Assembly (NCBI GenBank): GCA_024404675.1
Contig: JAKSPO010000001.1
Location: forward strand, 612,881 to 676,880
Source: Lachnospiraceae bacterium
GTDB lineage: Bacteria; Bacillota; Clostridia; Lachnospirales; Lachnospiraceae
Length of the DNA: 64,000 nt
Direction: 5' to 3'
Shown piece after piece: positions 42,529 to 51,762 of the stretch (position 1 is its first letter; each line of letters starts with the position of its first letter). The notes under the pieces were generated by a model that was given only the letters and a program-made list of their open reading frames with translations, did not search any database and was not told the DNA's origin. Position numbers and translations under genes: made by a program.

Positions 42529-43962
42529 TTAAAGCGTCTGTAACAGTCTTTCGTAAAATGCAACGGTCGTAAGCAGTGTCTCAATCGGAATCCGCTCATC
42601 ATTTCCGTGAATCATACCGCGCTCGGCCTTACTCATACGCATCGCAGAGAAGCGGTAGACATGGTCGCAGATGCGGCAGTAATGTCTCGAATCCGAGCAT
42701 GCCATCATCAGATACGGTGACACAATCGCTTCGGGCCAGGTCGCATGAACCACCTCGGAAAGCCCCGTCCAGGCCTCTCCGTCTGTCCTTGCGCACGGGG
42801 AAGGATTCATGCCGTTCACCAGATGAATGCTGATGCTGTCGTCTGCAATCACCTTTCTTAAATATTCCGTAGCACTGTCGATGGTATCGCCCGGCATCAG
42901 TCGCATATTGATACCGAAGGAGGCCTTCGGCGGCAGCACATTATAAGCCTTGCTGCCCTCCATTCTCGTCACGGCTACCGTCGTACGCATCATTGCATTC
43001 AGCTCGCCGCCCGACTTCTTGCAGATTTTGTCGAGAAGTCCTTCAAAGCACCAGAGATTCGCAAAAATCAGCTTATAGGCAAATGTGGAATATCTTCCGA
43101 GCGTATCGAACATTTCCGCAACCGGTCTTGTCAGTCTTCTGCGGAAGGGATGTGCTTCGATGCGGCATACTGCCGAGGAAAGCCTACCAAGAACCGTATG
43201 CACGGGAGGCGTGGAGGCATGACCGCCGGTGGAATCCATCCGGAATTCCATATTGACGCTTCCCTTTTCCGCTATACCGATTAACGCGCACTCACCGGAA
43301 ACACCCGGGAATACCTTCTCTACAACCGCACCGCCCTCGTCTAAAACCATCGCCGGACGGATACCGTTCTCTTCCAGATAGGTTACGATTGCCGGGCAGG
43401 AATCGCCGTCAATCTCCTCCTCACCGGAGAAGGACAGATACAGATCGTTCGCGGGCTCATAGTCCTTATTCAATAGAACCTCCAACGCTTCGAAGATACC
43501 GCAAAGCGTTCCCTTCGTATCAAGCGTACCGCGCCCCCAGATGCAGTCCTCTTCGATCAGTCCGGCAAATGCAGGCTTCGTCCAGAGCGCCTCCTCAACC
43601 GGAACAACATCGTAGTGTGCCATCAGAACATTCGGCCGATCGGATGATTTGCCCTTAATCATATATAAAAGTCCGGTCTTTCCAAGCTCCTTCCGCACTG
43701 CCTTCTTATGCACCGTCGGAAAGCGCTCCGCAAGAAGGCTCCGAAGCTTCTCGAACTCTGCGCGGTCCACAAGCGCTTCGTCTCTGTTAGAGACGGTCTT
43801 GCAGCGAATCAGATCCACCATATCCTGTACGACCTTGTCCCGCGGGATCTCTACAGGAAGCTCCCGCTCCTTCGGCAACGGATGCGGCCGAAACAGGCAG
43901 GCACGTATCACAAGTACCAATATAAAGGCAAGCAGAACGCCGCCGATTATATAGCCAATCAT
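42529..43962 (-). CDS. M20-family peptidase with N-terminal membrane anchor
   Basis: 477 residues. One N-terminal helix, then an M20 dipeptidase/carboxypeptidase-S-like fold: VLMAHYDVVPV (zinc ligand His and bridging region), GRGTLDTKGTL (bridging Asp), SGEEEIDG (catalytic and zinc Glu). The dimerisation insert includes STGGHASTPP, and a C-terminal MIHGNDERIP carries the last His. It resembles PM20D1/CPS-type enzymes that cleave peptides or N-acyl amino acids. The ATG at 43962 is 8 bases after GGAGG. It is the third gene after two membrane proteins that may import its substrate. Confidence 0.87.
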   Translation of the reverse strand: MIGYIIGGVLLAFILVLVIRACLFRPHPLPKERELPVEIPRDKVVQDMVDLIRCKTVSNRDEALVDRAEFEKLRSLLAERFPTVHKKAVRKELGKTGLLYMIKGKSSDRPNVLMAHYDVVPVEEALWTKPAFAGLIEEDCIWGRGTLDTKGTLCGIFEALEVLLNKDYEPANDLYLSFSGEEEIDGDSCPAIVTYLEENGIRPAMVLDEGGAVVEKVFPGVSGECALIGIAEKGSVNMEFRMDSTGGHASTPPVHTVLGRLSSAVCRIEAHPFRRRLTRPVAEMFDTLGRYSTFAYKLIFANLWCFEGLLDKICKKSGGELNAMMRTTVAVTRMEGSKAYNVLPPKASFGINMRLMPGDTIDSATEYLRKVIADDSISIHLVNGMNPSPCARTDGEAWTGLSEVVHATWPEAIVSPYLMMACSDSRHYCRICDHVYRFSAMRMSKAERGMIHGNDERIPIETLLTTVAFYERLLQTL

Positions 43963-43980
43963 CGTCAATTCCTCCCAATG

Positions 43981-44643
43981 CTAAATCATCTGCTTCTTGT
44001 AAAGAATTCTTGCCACACCGATGGAAATCAGCGCACCGACGGGAACAAGGATGCCGACGCTTGCTGCAAGAGAAGGCACAAGCAGGAATATAGCAACCAT
44101 GAATACAAGCGGCGCAACGGCGATTTTCACGTTCTTACTTACATATACGACCGCAAGTCCGCCGAACAGTGCCGGAAGAATGTTATCAAAGGCAGGCTTC
44201 AGCGCCGGGGAATCTAAAAGCGGCTGAATCGAGGACAGAAGGATTACACCAAGAGCAATCACAAGCGTCGTCACAATGGAGCTTGTGGCAATCGCAATCG
44301 TAGAGATTACCTCGCCCTCCTCCGTCTCAGGCTTCACGCCCGCATTCTCCATAGCAGTCAGGGCACAGGGTGCCTTCAAGCCGGACAGATTACCGGTAAC
44401 GAATGCCAGATAAGAGCCACCGGTTCCGAGCATCGGCGTGTAGGTAATAATCTCGATAATGCCGACAGTCCAGTAAATCGGAGCCACACCGAGGAGACCC
44501 TTTAATACCGCACTCCCCTCCGGCCATGCACTGTAGTAAAGGCAGGCGGAGCACGGAACAAGAAGTACTACCACAACAGCGGTCCAAATCCATAATTTTC
44601 CGTAAAAATGAGTCATATCCTCATATGATTTCTGTGTCTTCAT
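43981..44643 (-). CDS. Integral membrane protein, partner of DUF5058 and M20 peptidase
   Basis: 220 residues with about five helices, including the segment YWTVGIIEIITYTPMLGTGGSYLAFVTGNLSGLKAPCA, which looks like a substrate-binding or pore region. Start ATG 44643 after AAGGAGG. No characterised family recognised. Its size, helix count and tight spacing to the next membrane protein (12 bases) suggest that both form one complex, possibly a transporter feeding the peptidase. Confidence 0.7.
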   Translation of the reverse strand: MKTQKSYEDMTHFYGKLWIWTAVVVVLLVPCSACLYYSAWPEGSAVLKGLLGVAPIYWTVGIIEIITYTPMLGTGGSYLAFVTGNLSGLKAPCALTAMENAGVKPETEEGEVISTIAIATSSIVTTLVIALGVILLSSIQPLLDSPALKPAFDNILPALFGGLAVVYVSKNVKIAVAPLVFMVAIFLLVPSLAASVGILVPVGALISIGVARILYKKQMI

Positions 44644-44655
44644 CCGTCTACCTCC

Positions 44656-45378
44656 TTACACGATTGCGGCAGTAATGAGGCAGGCGAAGATCATCGCCCC
44701 CACCATACTGATTGACATGGCATACGTCTCAAGCCACTTTAAGCCGCATTTTTTGATCAGTAGACCGCATATTCCCATCAGGAGCGCGGAGAACAACAGC
44801 ACGAACAGCGGGATAAAGCCCGCAAGACCGGTTCTTATATCCGAGAAAACAACGCCGAGGAAGGCGGAAATCATACCAAGAAACATCGCCGTCATGAGAT
44901 GCTCACTCCATTTGGCGTCCTTATCCTTAATCTTAAGCATACCCTTCTGTAACGGCTTAAGAAGGATCGGGGTTCCCACGATACTCGGAAGGATACCAAG
45001 CGTCATAACCCAGGCAATCGCGGTGAACACTCTCGGGTCGCGAATCGTCTCGGACAGAGAGATGCCGAGCGCCTTTGCGGTAGAGCTGGCTGCCGGAAGC
45101 TCGTAGGTAATGGCACCGATTACACTCATACGAATCCAGGGAAGCGGAATTCCAAGGAACTTGGAAAGCGTGATGACACCAAGCAGAATAGATACCGCCG
45201 GTGCAACGGTAAATACCGCCGAGGAAATCACCGTCTTTCGAAGAACCGCCTTATCCATGCCGATTGCCTTTCCGTGCCGGTATGCCCGAATCAGGAAGAA
45301 TAACGACTGGGCGATGACGAACAGAATGACCGCAATGGCCACGCCGAACAAAAAGGTACTGTTAACTGAAAAACTCAT
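44656..45378 (-). CDS. DUF5058-like integral membrane protein
   Basis: 240 residues with about six helices and conserved-looking stretches WIRMSVIGAITYELPAASSTAKALGIS and AWVMTLGILPSIVGTPILLKP. I associate this pattern with DUF5058 by memory; no function is established. It begins an operon DUF5058 - membrane protein - M20 peptidase. ATG 45378 follows AAAGGAG. A two-component permease for peptides or acylated amino acids is the simplest inference. Confidence 0.7.
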   Translation of the reverse strand: MSFSVNSTFLFGVAIAVILFVIAQSLFFLIRAYRHGKAIGMDKAVLRKTVISSAVFTVAPAVSILLGVITLSKFLGIPLPWIRMSVIGAITYELPAASSTAKALGISLSETIRDPRVFTAIAWVMTLGILPSIVGTPILLKPLQKGMLKIKDKDAKWSEHLMTAMFLGMISAFLGVVFSDIRTGLAGFIPLFVLLFSALLMGICGLLIKKCGLKWLETYAMSISMVGAMIFACLITAAIV

Positions 45379-45445
45379 ATACTATCGCTCCTTTCCCGTA
45401 ACGGGATCTATCTTCACAGCCCGGGAGGGGCTATGTTCTACGCTG

Positions 45446-47677
45446 TTATCTCGCCAAGGCGCGGGACACTGAAAGGGCATACATGGCGCGCACCAGGTTC
45501 GTAAGCTCGTCCTCAACGCCCCGGTCGCATACCATCGCAATGTAACGCATTACGGGATATTCCATCTCCTCCCAGGCCGCGTTCTCTGCTTCGATTCGCA
45601 CATTCTCGGCTGCTTCTAACGTAAAATAATCGATGTCCGGGCACTCCACATAAAGAAGCTCGCCTTTCCTATGCGTCGTAAGCAGACCGCCGTCCTTTTG
45701 GAAGCGGTAAGACCCGTTAACAAAGCCAGACTCTGTGGTGAAGTAGTGTCTGATTGTAATTGCGGAATCAAGAATCAGGCTTGAGCCGTAATAAAACAGC
45801 CTACCGTCTCCGTACGGCCGGAAGCTTCGATAGCGTGCAAGCACCGCATCATCGATTGCCGGAATACTTCTGTCCGCTTCGCTTAAAAACGAGTTCGCGG
45901 GACGCTCCGTATTCTTTTTGAAATAGGCCTGTGATGCCGCAGCAAAATTCATCATGGCAACGGTCATATCCCGCACCTCACGATAAGCGGGATCGTTAAT
46001 GATCAGTGCCGCGTACTCTGCACCCGAAACGCTGACTTCATCCAACAGCTCGTTACCTACGGAAAGAGAAACATAGATATCGGCGGAAAGCTCGCAGGCG
46101 GTAAGCGGAATCTGTAAAAGAAACAGCTCCTCGCCGCTTATAACACTCGGCGTTCCAAGCTCCGAAAGCACTCCCGTAAGCGAAGTCTCACTGCCCTTAA
46201 CGGCATAATGAACCGTATATTCCGCGGGGGAACCATTTATCGCTATATAGAAATTCATTCCAAGCCTTGCATCGGCATACATCGAAAGACTCATACCGCG
46301 AATCAGACCGGAAAGCGAAGGCTCCTCTGCTTCCTCCTCGGTAAGAAAGGCTTCGACTCTTACCGTTCGACCGTCCGTATTCGCATCCGCCTTGATGGCG
46401 TACAGAATGTCTCTTCCGCTTCTCGAAAGGCCGTAGAGATAGCCCTGCTCGCTCTGCGGATCAATCGTATATACCGTCTCCTTCGCGCCGGTCTGCGGAT
46501 CGTATGCAACGACCGAGGTCGGCGTGCTGTAATAAATCCGGCCGTCCCAATAGAAAAGCGCGGAGAAATTCCTTGCATAATAAGAGTTTGCACCGAAGAC
46601 ATAGGTACGGGAAAGCCCGACAAGCGTTGTCTTCGCACCGGTCTCCATGGAAACGCTTTTCAGGCCGTCCTTCTCCATAAAGTACGCCTGATTGTCGAGT
46701 AAAAGAATCCTGCTCAACGCGCCGCCGTTCGAGCCCCACCAGAAGGCATTATCGTATTTTGTTGCATTGCAGGCAACTAGCGATTCCCAGCTGTGGTGAT
46801 TCTTCGTTCCGCCGCGCACCTCCGTGAAGGCCGAATCGCTGACAAGAAAATATCCGTGTCCGATGGCGCCGGGATATCGTCCTGCGCTCGTGTCGTCCCA
46901 GGTAATATCCACATGATAGCAGGCTCCGTCAAGCTCTACGGCATTCCACTCATGGTTCATCGCTGTCGAATCCACAAGATAGCATTCCATCCCCATGGTA
47001 TGTAACAGATACGCGTACAGATTGGCATACGCCTGACAGACGCCGGTATCGTTTAAAAGCATATAACCGCTGTAGTGACTTTCCGGAATCAGACTGTAAT
47101 CATAACTGCAGGTGTCGGCGATTTCGTCATGAAGCAGAAGAAGCTTCTCCATATCGTTTCTACCCTTAGCGGCTGCCTGTCTGTAATACGCGAGCTTCTG
47201 ATCAATCCGCTCAAACATCTCCGTAAGCTGCGCCTTAGAAGCATTGACCGTAAGCTCGATGCTATAAATATAGACAGGGTTTGAGCCGGTAATGTAAACC
47301 GTTGCCTTGACAAGATTTCCGTCGATGTACGGGCAGTAGCTGCGGATTCCAAGAAGGGTCGGATAATCGTCCTTAAGAAGGGAATACGGAAGTAGATAAA
47401 TCGTCCGCTCGCCCTCAAGTAAGGCCTCTTTAATCATCGAGGACACCTCAAGCAGGATATCCCGCTCCGAAGGCTTCAGTCCGTAAAGGCTGATTCCGGC
47501 GGGAAGCTCGCCTCTCGGCACATCAACCGTATATACCTCCGGCGCTTCAAGTCCGCCCGTCGGGCAGGACGTATCATCCGGTACGTACGACTGCTCCGCC
47601 GCCATCGCGCCGCAGTTCATCACAAATGTAAGTAACGTAACAAGAATAACACCCAATCCCCAATATCTGTTCTTCAT
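45446..47677 (-). CDS. Secreted transglutaminase-like (papain-fold) protein
   Basis: 743 residues with a signal peptide ending near GAMAAEQ. A transglutaminase-like core at about 190-280 has the Cys-His-Asp triad: NDTGVCQAYANLYAYLL, NHEWNAVEL and YHVDITWDD. The rest contains DUF5050-like propeller segments (TKNHHSWESLV, LLLDNQAYFMEKDGLKSVSMETG) and a C-terminal beta domain common in Clostridia surface proteins. Such proteins may cross-link or cleave peptides outside the cell. ATG 47677 follows GGGGTGG. It lies 54 bases after cysK without a visible terminator. Confidence 0.8.
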   Translation of the reverse strand: MKNRYWGLGVILVTLLTFVMNCGAMAAEQSYVPDDTSCPTGGLEAPEVYTVDVPRGELPAGISLYGLKPSERDILLEVSSMIKEALLEGERTIYLLPYSLLKDDYPTLLGIRSYCPYIDGNLVKATVYITGSNPVYIYSIELTVNASKAQLTEMFERIDQKLAYYRQAAAKGRNDMEKLLLLHDEIADTCSYDYSLIPESHYSGYMLLNDTGVCQAYANLYAYLLHTMGMECYLVDSTAMNHEWNAVELDGACYHVDITWDDTSAGRYPGAIGHGYFLVSDSAFTEVRGGTKNHHSWESLVACNATKYDNAFWWGSNGGALSRILLLDNQAYFMEKDGLKSVSMETGAKTTLVGLSRTYVFGANSYYARNFSALFYWDGRIYYSTPTSVVAYDPQTGAKETVYTIDPQSEQGYLYGLSRSGRDILYAIKADANTDGRTVRVEAFLTEEEAEEPSLSGLIRGMSLSMYADARLGMNFYIAINGSPAEYTVHYAVKGSETSLTGVLSELGTPSVISGEELFLLQIPLTACELSADIYVSLSVGNELLDEVSVSGAEYAALIINDPAYREVRDMTVAMMNFAAASQAYFKKNTERPANSFLSEADRSIPAIDDAVLARYRSFRPYGDGRLFYYGSSLILDSAITIRHYFTTESGFVNGSYRFQKDGGLLTTHRKGELLYVECPDIDYFTLEAAENVRIEAENAAWEEMEYPVMRYIAMVCDRGVEDELTNLVRAMYALSVSRALAR

Positions 47678-47731
47678 AAAACCACCCCGATTTCTTTGAA
47701 CAAATGTGTTATATAACCCCTCTATATTCAC

Positions 47732-48661
47732 CTACTCTCCGAACAGAGAAGTAGAAAAATATCTCTCAGCCGTATCCGGAAGCACGGTCACAACCGTCTT
47801 GCCCGGTCCGAGCTTCTTCGCAAGCTTCAGCGCTGCTGCCACGTTGGTACCGCTTGAGATGCCGCACATCAGGCCCTCTTCCTTTGCCAGGCGCTTCGCT
47901 GTCTCAAGTGCCTCACTGTCCTTGATGATATAAATATCATCGTAGATATTCTGGTTCAGAATATCCGGGATAACGCCGTCGCCGATTCCCATCTGGATGT
48001 GTGTGCCGATGGTACCGCCCGCAAGAATCGCCGCATTTTCCGGCTCAACTGCCCAAATCTCGATGTCCGGGTACTGCGCCTTCAGCACCTCTCCGATTCC
48101 GGTAATGGTTCCGCCGGTACCGATGCCCGAGCAGAAGCCGTGAATCGGTCCCGCAACCTGCTCCATAATCTCGAGCGCGGTATGCTTCTTGTGTGCCATC
48201 GTGTTGTTCCGGTTAGCAAACTGCTGCGGTACGAACACTCTCGGGTCCTTCCTCTGCATGCAAAGCGCGGTCTGCAGGCACTCGTTGATGCAGGCGCCGA
48301 TATCGCCGGCGTCGTGAATCAGCTTCACCTCGGCTCCGTAATGACGTACCAGCTTTCTGCGCTCCTCGCTGACCGAGTCGGGCATAATGATGATCGTGCG
48401 GTATCCCTTGACTGCTCCTACAAGCGCAAGACCGATTCCCTGGTTGCCGCTTGTAGGCTCAACTATGATCGTGTCCTTATGAATCAGACCCTCCTGCTCA
48501 GCCTCTTCTATCATATTCAGCGCGGTTCTCGTCTTAATGGAGCCGCCGACATTCAGCGCCTCGAACTTGACAAGAATCTGTGCACTGTCCTTATCCACAA
48601 GCTTATTGAGGCGAATCATCGGGGTATGTCCGACCGCCTCCAAAACATTATTGTAAACCAT
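47732..48661 (-). CDS. cysK: Cysteine synthase (O-acetylserine sulfhydrylase) family protein
   Basis: 309 residues, PLP fold type II. The PLP lysine is in VGGSIKTR (family usually SVKDR), the substrate loop is PTSGNQGI (usually PTSGNTGI) and the phosphate-binding loop is GTGGTITGIGE. The family makes cysteine from O-acetylserine and sulfide. The Gln in the substrate loop and Thr after the lysine deviate from standard CysK and may mean another acceptor or donor. ATG 48661 follows GAGAGGGAA. LuxS and the methyl cycle nearby give a sulfur-metabolism context. Confidence 0.85.
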   Translation of the reverse strand: MVYNNVLEAVGHTPMIRLNKLVDKDSAQILVKFEALNVGGSIKTRTALNMIEEAEQEGLIHKDTIIVEPTSGNQGIGLALVGAVKGYRTIIIMPDSVSEERRKLVRHYGAEVKLIHDAGDIGACINECLQTALCMQRKDPRVFVPQQFANRNNTMAHKKHTALEIMEQVAGPIHGFCSGIGTGGTITGIGEVLKAQYPDIEIWAVEPENAAILAGGTIGTHIQMGIGDGVIPDILNQNIYDDIYIIKDSEALETAKRLAKEEGLMCGISSGTNVAAALKLAKKLGPGKTVVTVLPDTAERYFSTSLFGE

Positions 48662-48731
48662 ATCCGTTCCCTCTCTTCTTTCCGGTCATCTCTGACACAT
48701 CACAACCACTCTTATTATACAAAAACTCAAT

Positions 48732-48769
48732 AAAAAAGGAAATACCAAACCGTCAAATGGCATTCCCTT
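48732..48769 (-). terminator. Terminator of the YczE-like gene
   Basis: Arms AAGGAAATACCA / TGGCATTCCCTT with two mismatches and a 10-base loop, then six T residues on the minus strand. It ends directly upstream of the cysK TATAAT. Confidence 0.7.
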
Positions 48770-48787
48770 TTTGAATATTCCGAAGAA

Positions 48788-49429
48788 TCAATCCTTCAAA
48801 AGAGGTCTTGCCACCTTTTTGTTGAAAAACTCAATCAACGGTCCCATGAAAAATGCGGTGATAATCGTGCCGATTCCCGCAATCGTCGGTATCGCACGGA
48901 AGCCTCCGCCGCCAAGTAAGAAGAGACCGACACCGACTATGACACAAACCAGATCGGTTGCGATACGGATATACTTGAACTGTCCCTTCTTCCAGGTATT
49001 GCTGATAATCAGGGCAACTGCATCGTAGGTAGATACACCGAGGTCCGCCGTCATATAAAGCGCCGAACCGAAGCAGATTACGACAATACCGATAATCAGG
49101 CAGGCAATCCGAACTGCGGCGCTCGGGTTCGGGAGAACCTTCGAAAGAAAATCAAAGGTGAACTGGGTAACATACCCAAGGAAGAACAGGTTGATAAAGG
49201 TTGCCAGGTTGATGTAATGTCTGTCGAAAATCAAGGCAAAGCTTAAAAGCACCGCATTGGCAATCACGTAAAGTGTGCCGAACTTAATGGGAATCAGCTT
49301 GTCAAGGCCGGCCATAAAGGTCTGAAACGGGTCAACACCGTATGCTGCGGTCTTAAAAATTGCCACACTGATGCCGCCGATGATAACACCGAGGACGGAC
49401 ATAATAATTCGCTTATAAATCTTCTTCAT
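48788..49429 (-). CDS. YczE/YitT-like membrane protein
   Basis: 213 residues with five to six helices and the segments AAYGVDPFQTFMAGLDKL and MTADLGVSTYDAVALIISN, the paired glycine/aspartate motif of the YczE family. These are Firmicutes integral membrane proteins of unclear function, sometimes annotated near transport or lipopeptide genes. ATG 49429 starts MKKIYKRIIM. Downstream end has its own terminator. Confidence 0.8.
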   Translation of the reverse strand: MKKIYKRIIMSVLGVIIGGISVAIFKTAAYGVDPFQTFMAGLDKLIPIKFGTLYVIANAVLLSFALIFDRHYINLATFINLFFLGYVTQFTFDFLSKVLPNPSAAVRIACLIIGIVVICFGSALYMTADLGVSTYDAVALIISNTWKKGQFKYIRIATDLVCVIVGVGLFLLGGGGFRAIPTIAGIGTIITAFFMGPLIEFFNKKVARPLLKD

Positions 49430-49568
49430 ACATATCCCTTTCTATGACGTATTTCACTGATAACCGATTATACCTTGTCTTACGGCAAATAACCATCGCA
49501 TTCCTTATCATTTCCCGGCAAATATATGTAATATTCTTTCCAAGTAGCGAAAGCTTTCTATGAGAAGC

Positions 49569-49593
49569 AAAAAAGGTGCGCCGAAGCGCACCT
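49569..49593 (-). terminator. Intrinsic terminator of degV
   Basis: Arms AAGGTGCG / CGCACCTT with a short loop, then six T residues on the minus strand, 12 bases after the degV stop. Confidence 0.9.
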
Positions 49594-49604
49594 TAAAGTC
49601 AATA

Positions 49605-50477
49605 TTATCTTGCATCGCCAAGGAATACAAGACCAAGTGTTCCGGGGCCGGAATGAGCACCGATGCTCGGTCCGATCGGCTCAATCACATACTCCTGATA
49701 GCCGAAGCGCTTCTCAATCATATCCTTAAGCTGCAATGCATCCTCCTCGCAATCGCCGTGGAGAATACCGATGAATACCTGCTTGTCCTTATAGGAACCA
49801 AGCTTAGCCTCCATATTGTCAAGCATAGCTGCAAGCGCCTTCTTACGGCCTCTAACCTTAGCTACCGGTACAAGCTTACCCTCGTCATTGATGTGAAGCA
49901 CAGGCTTCAGATTGATGATTGTTCCAAGAACCGCACTGGTCTTAGAAAGTCTGCCGCCGCGGTACAGATACTCCAGATCGTCAACGGTAAACTGAATGCT
50001 GATATGCGGGCAAAGCTCGCGAACTGCATCGGCAATCTCATCAATGCTCTTACCCTCAGCCTTAAGGTCAGCTGCAACCTTAATCATCAGGCCCTCACCA
50101 AGGGAAGCGGAAAGGGTATCGATTACGATAATCTTACAATCCGGATACTCCTCCATAACCTCGTTCGCGCCGTTAATGATGTTCTGGCATCCGCCGGAAA
50201 GTGCCGAGGAGAAGCTGATATGAATAATATCCTTACCCTGCTTAGCAATCTCGGTGAACTTCTCCAAGATGACAGCGGGGTTGCTGGCAGCAGTACCAAC
50301 CTTCTTGCCGGCTCTCATCTCGTCATAGAACTCCTTGATGGTCAGGCAGTTGCCCTCTTCGCCGTAAAAGGTTTCCTCAACATTGTAGTAGTGAGGGATT
50401 ACAAGAATGCCGTTGTCCTTCAGAAATGCCTGCGACAGATCGGAATTGGTTTCGGTCGAAATAACAATATCTCTCAT
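49605..50477 (-). CDS. DegV family fatty-acid-binding protein
   Basis: 290 residues with the family start IVISTETNSDLSQAF, the lipid-headgroup loop ISFSSALSGGCQNI and the C-terminal segment GPSIGAHSGPGTLGLVFLGD. DegV/FakB proteins bind a fatty acid and present it to FakA kinase, allowing use of exogenous fatty acids. fakA is not in the window, so kinase partnership is not shown. ATG 50477 follows GGAGG. Consensus promoter and terminator mark a single-gene transcript. Confidence 0.92.
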   Translation of the reverse strand: MRDIVISTETNSDLSQAFLKDNGILVIPHYYNVEETFYGEEGNCLTIKEFYDEMRAGKKVGTAASNPAVILEKFTEIAKQGKDIIHISFSSALSGGCQNIINGANEVMEEYPDCKIIVIDTLSASLGEGLMIKVAADLKAEGKSIDEIADAVRELCPHISIQFTVDDLEYLYRGGRLSKTSAVLGTIINLKPVLHINDEGKLVPVAKVRGRKKALAAMLDNMEAKLGSYKDKQVFIGILHGDCEEDALQLKDMIEKRFGYQEYVIEPIGPSIGAHSGPGTLGLVFLGDAR

Positions 50478-50573
50478 AAAAATATCCTCCTGGATAGAAT
50501 AAAGTCACCCCGACGATGTGTGAAATACCGAAAAACTCTGCCGTCAACAGCTTCGTGGGACTTCTCGGATAGT

Positions 50574-50602
50574 ATTATAACAAAAAACGTACAATCCGTA
50601 AA
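50574..50602 (-). promoter_or_regulatory. Promoter of degV
   Basis: Minus-strand TTTACG (50597-50602), 17-base spacer ending in TGT, TATAAT (50574-50579): a TGn-extended -10 promoter. Confidence 0.7.
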
Positions 50603-50651
50603 CAGGTTTTGTCCTATTCTCTCCATTAATTGAAATAGTTTCATATGGCGG

Positions 50652-50680
50652 TTGACAAGCACCGTCCGCTCCCTTATGCT
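50652..50680 (+). promoter_or_regulatory. Promoter of the GH105 gene
   Basis: TTGACA (50652-50657), 17-base spacer, TATGCT (50675-50680), 27 bases before the start codon, so the leader is short. Confidence 0.65.
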
Positions 50681-50707
50681 TACTGTAATAAGACTACGGA
50701 GGATGCT

Positions 50708-51685
50708 ATGAAAAACAGACTTGATTCGGTAAAGCTTGCCATGCTCAGCGTACAGCGCTATCCCTGGGAGCAGGGCGTCTGCATGCAGGCGATCTATGAA
50801 AGTGGCGATATCACGACCGCCATTGCTATGGCGCACGACGCGGTTCTTCGGCAGCAGAAGGACGGTCGATTGGCTGTCATCAATGATAACATTGCCGTAA
50901 CCGATCCCGCCTCTTCGGGAATCATGGTGCGAAAGGCGTACGAAATCACCGGAGATGCCTTCTACAAGGAGGCTGCGGACCGTATGCTTTACTACCTTCT
51001 GCACATCGCACCAAAGACACGAAAGCACATTCTCTGCCATAACGAAGTAAGCCTCCATGAGGGCTTCTCGCCCAATCAGATCTGGGTCGACTCCATCTAT
51101 ATGGCACCGCCCTTCTTAGCTTATATGGGCTACCCGGGCGAGGCTATGACGCAGATTGAAGGTATGGTTTCCTACCTGAAGGACCCCGAAACCGGACTTT
51201 TAAACCATATCTATGACGCCGGAAGCGGCCGCTTCGTTCGTGAGAAGCTTTGGGCTACCGGCAACGGCTGGGCACTTCTTGGCATCGCTTCCGTAATCGA
51301 CATTGCAAACGACACCCTCGACACTGAGCCGATGCAGCTACTGTTTCGTAACATTCTGGATGCGATGCTTCGCTATCAGCTTCCGGACGGACGGTTTCAT
51401 GACATCTTAAACGAGGAGGATTCCTTCGTTGACGGTGCTTCCGCCATGATGATGGCTGCCGCAGTCTATCGGGGCTGCCACAGCGGCTGGCTTTCTAAGG
51501 ACTATCTTCCCTGCGCCGACAAGGTCGTTGCTACGATGGATCAGTATGTGGACGATTACGGTATCATCCACGAGGTGTGCGGCTGCCCGCATTTTCTCTC
51601 GGTCGGCACCAGTGCCGAATCGATGGCAGCCTACATCATGATGCACAGCTGGAAAAAAGCCGACGCCCTTTCGATGGACGAATAG
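50708..51685 (+). CDS. GH105/GH88-family unsaturated glucuronyl or rhamnogalacturonyl hydrolase
   Basis: 325 residues, alpha/alpha-barrel type, no signal peptide. Typical stretches are QRYPWEQGVCMQAI near the start, WVDSIYMAPPFLAYMG, LWATGNGWALLGIA and FVDGASAMMMAAAVYRG with the catalytic Asp candidates. This family removes the 4,5-unsaturated uronic acid left by pectate or rhamnogalacturonan lyases. Cytosolic action on imported oligosaccharides is expected. ATG 50708 follows CGGAGGA. Single plus-strand gene amid minus-strand neighbours; no lyase is nearby. Confidence 0.85.
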   Translation: MKNRLDSVKLAMLSVQRYPWEQGVCMQAIYESGDITTAIAMAHDAVLRQQKDGRLAVINDNIAVTDPASSGIMVRKAYEITGDAFYKEAADRMLYYLLHIAPKTRKHILCHNEVSLHEGFSPNQIWVDSIYMAPPFLAYMGYPGEAMTQIEGMVSYLKDPETGLLNHIYDAGSGRFVREKLWATGNGWALLGIASVIDIANDTLDTEPMQLLFRNILDAMLRYQLPDGRFHDILNEEDSFVDGASAMMMAAAVYRGCHSGWLSKDYLPCADKVVATMDQYVDDYGIIHEVCGCPHFLSVGTSAESMAAYIMMHSWKKADALSMDE

Positions 51686-51706
51686 CGTTAAGCGCATAAA
51701 GAAATA

Positions 51707-51751
51707 ACGGGTTCCGACAATGCTTTTCATTGTCCGGAGCCCGTCTTTTTT
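51707..51751 (+). terminator. Intrinsic terminator of the GH105 gene
   Basis: Arms ACGGGTTCCGACAA / TTGTCCGGAGCCCGT with two mismatches/bulges, then CTTTTTT on the plus strand, 21 bases after the stop codon. Sits between this gene and the convergent trxA. Confidence 0.8.
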
Positions 51752-51762
51752 ACAAATGGATA

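Noticed and set aside
45418..45433. AGCCC/GGGCT hairpin near the DUF5058 start as a terminator of the transglutaminase gene
   Set aside because: Only five paired bases and no T-run on the minus strand.
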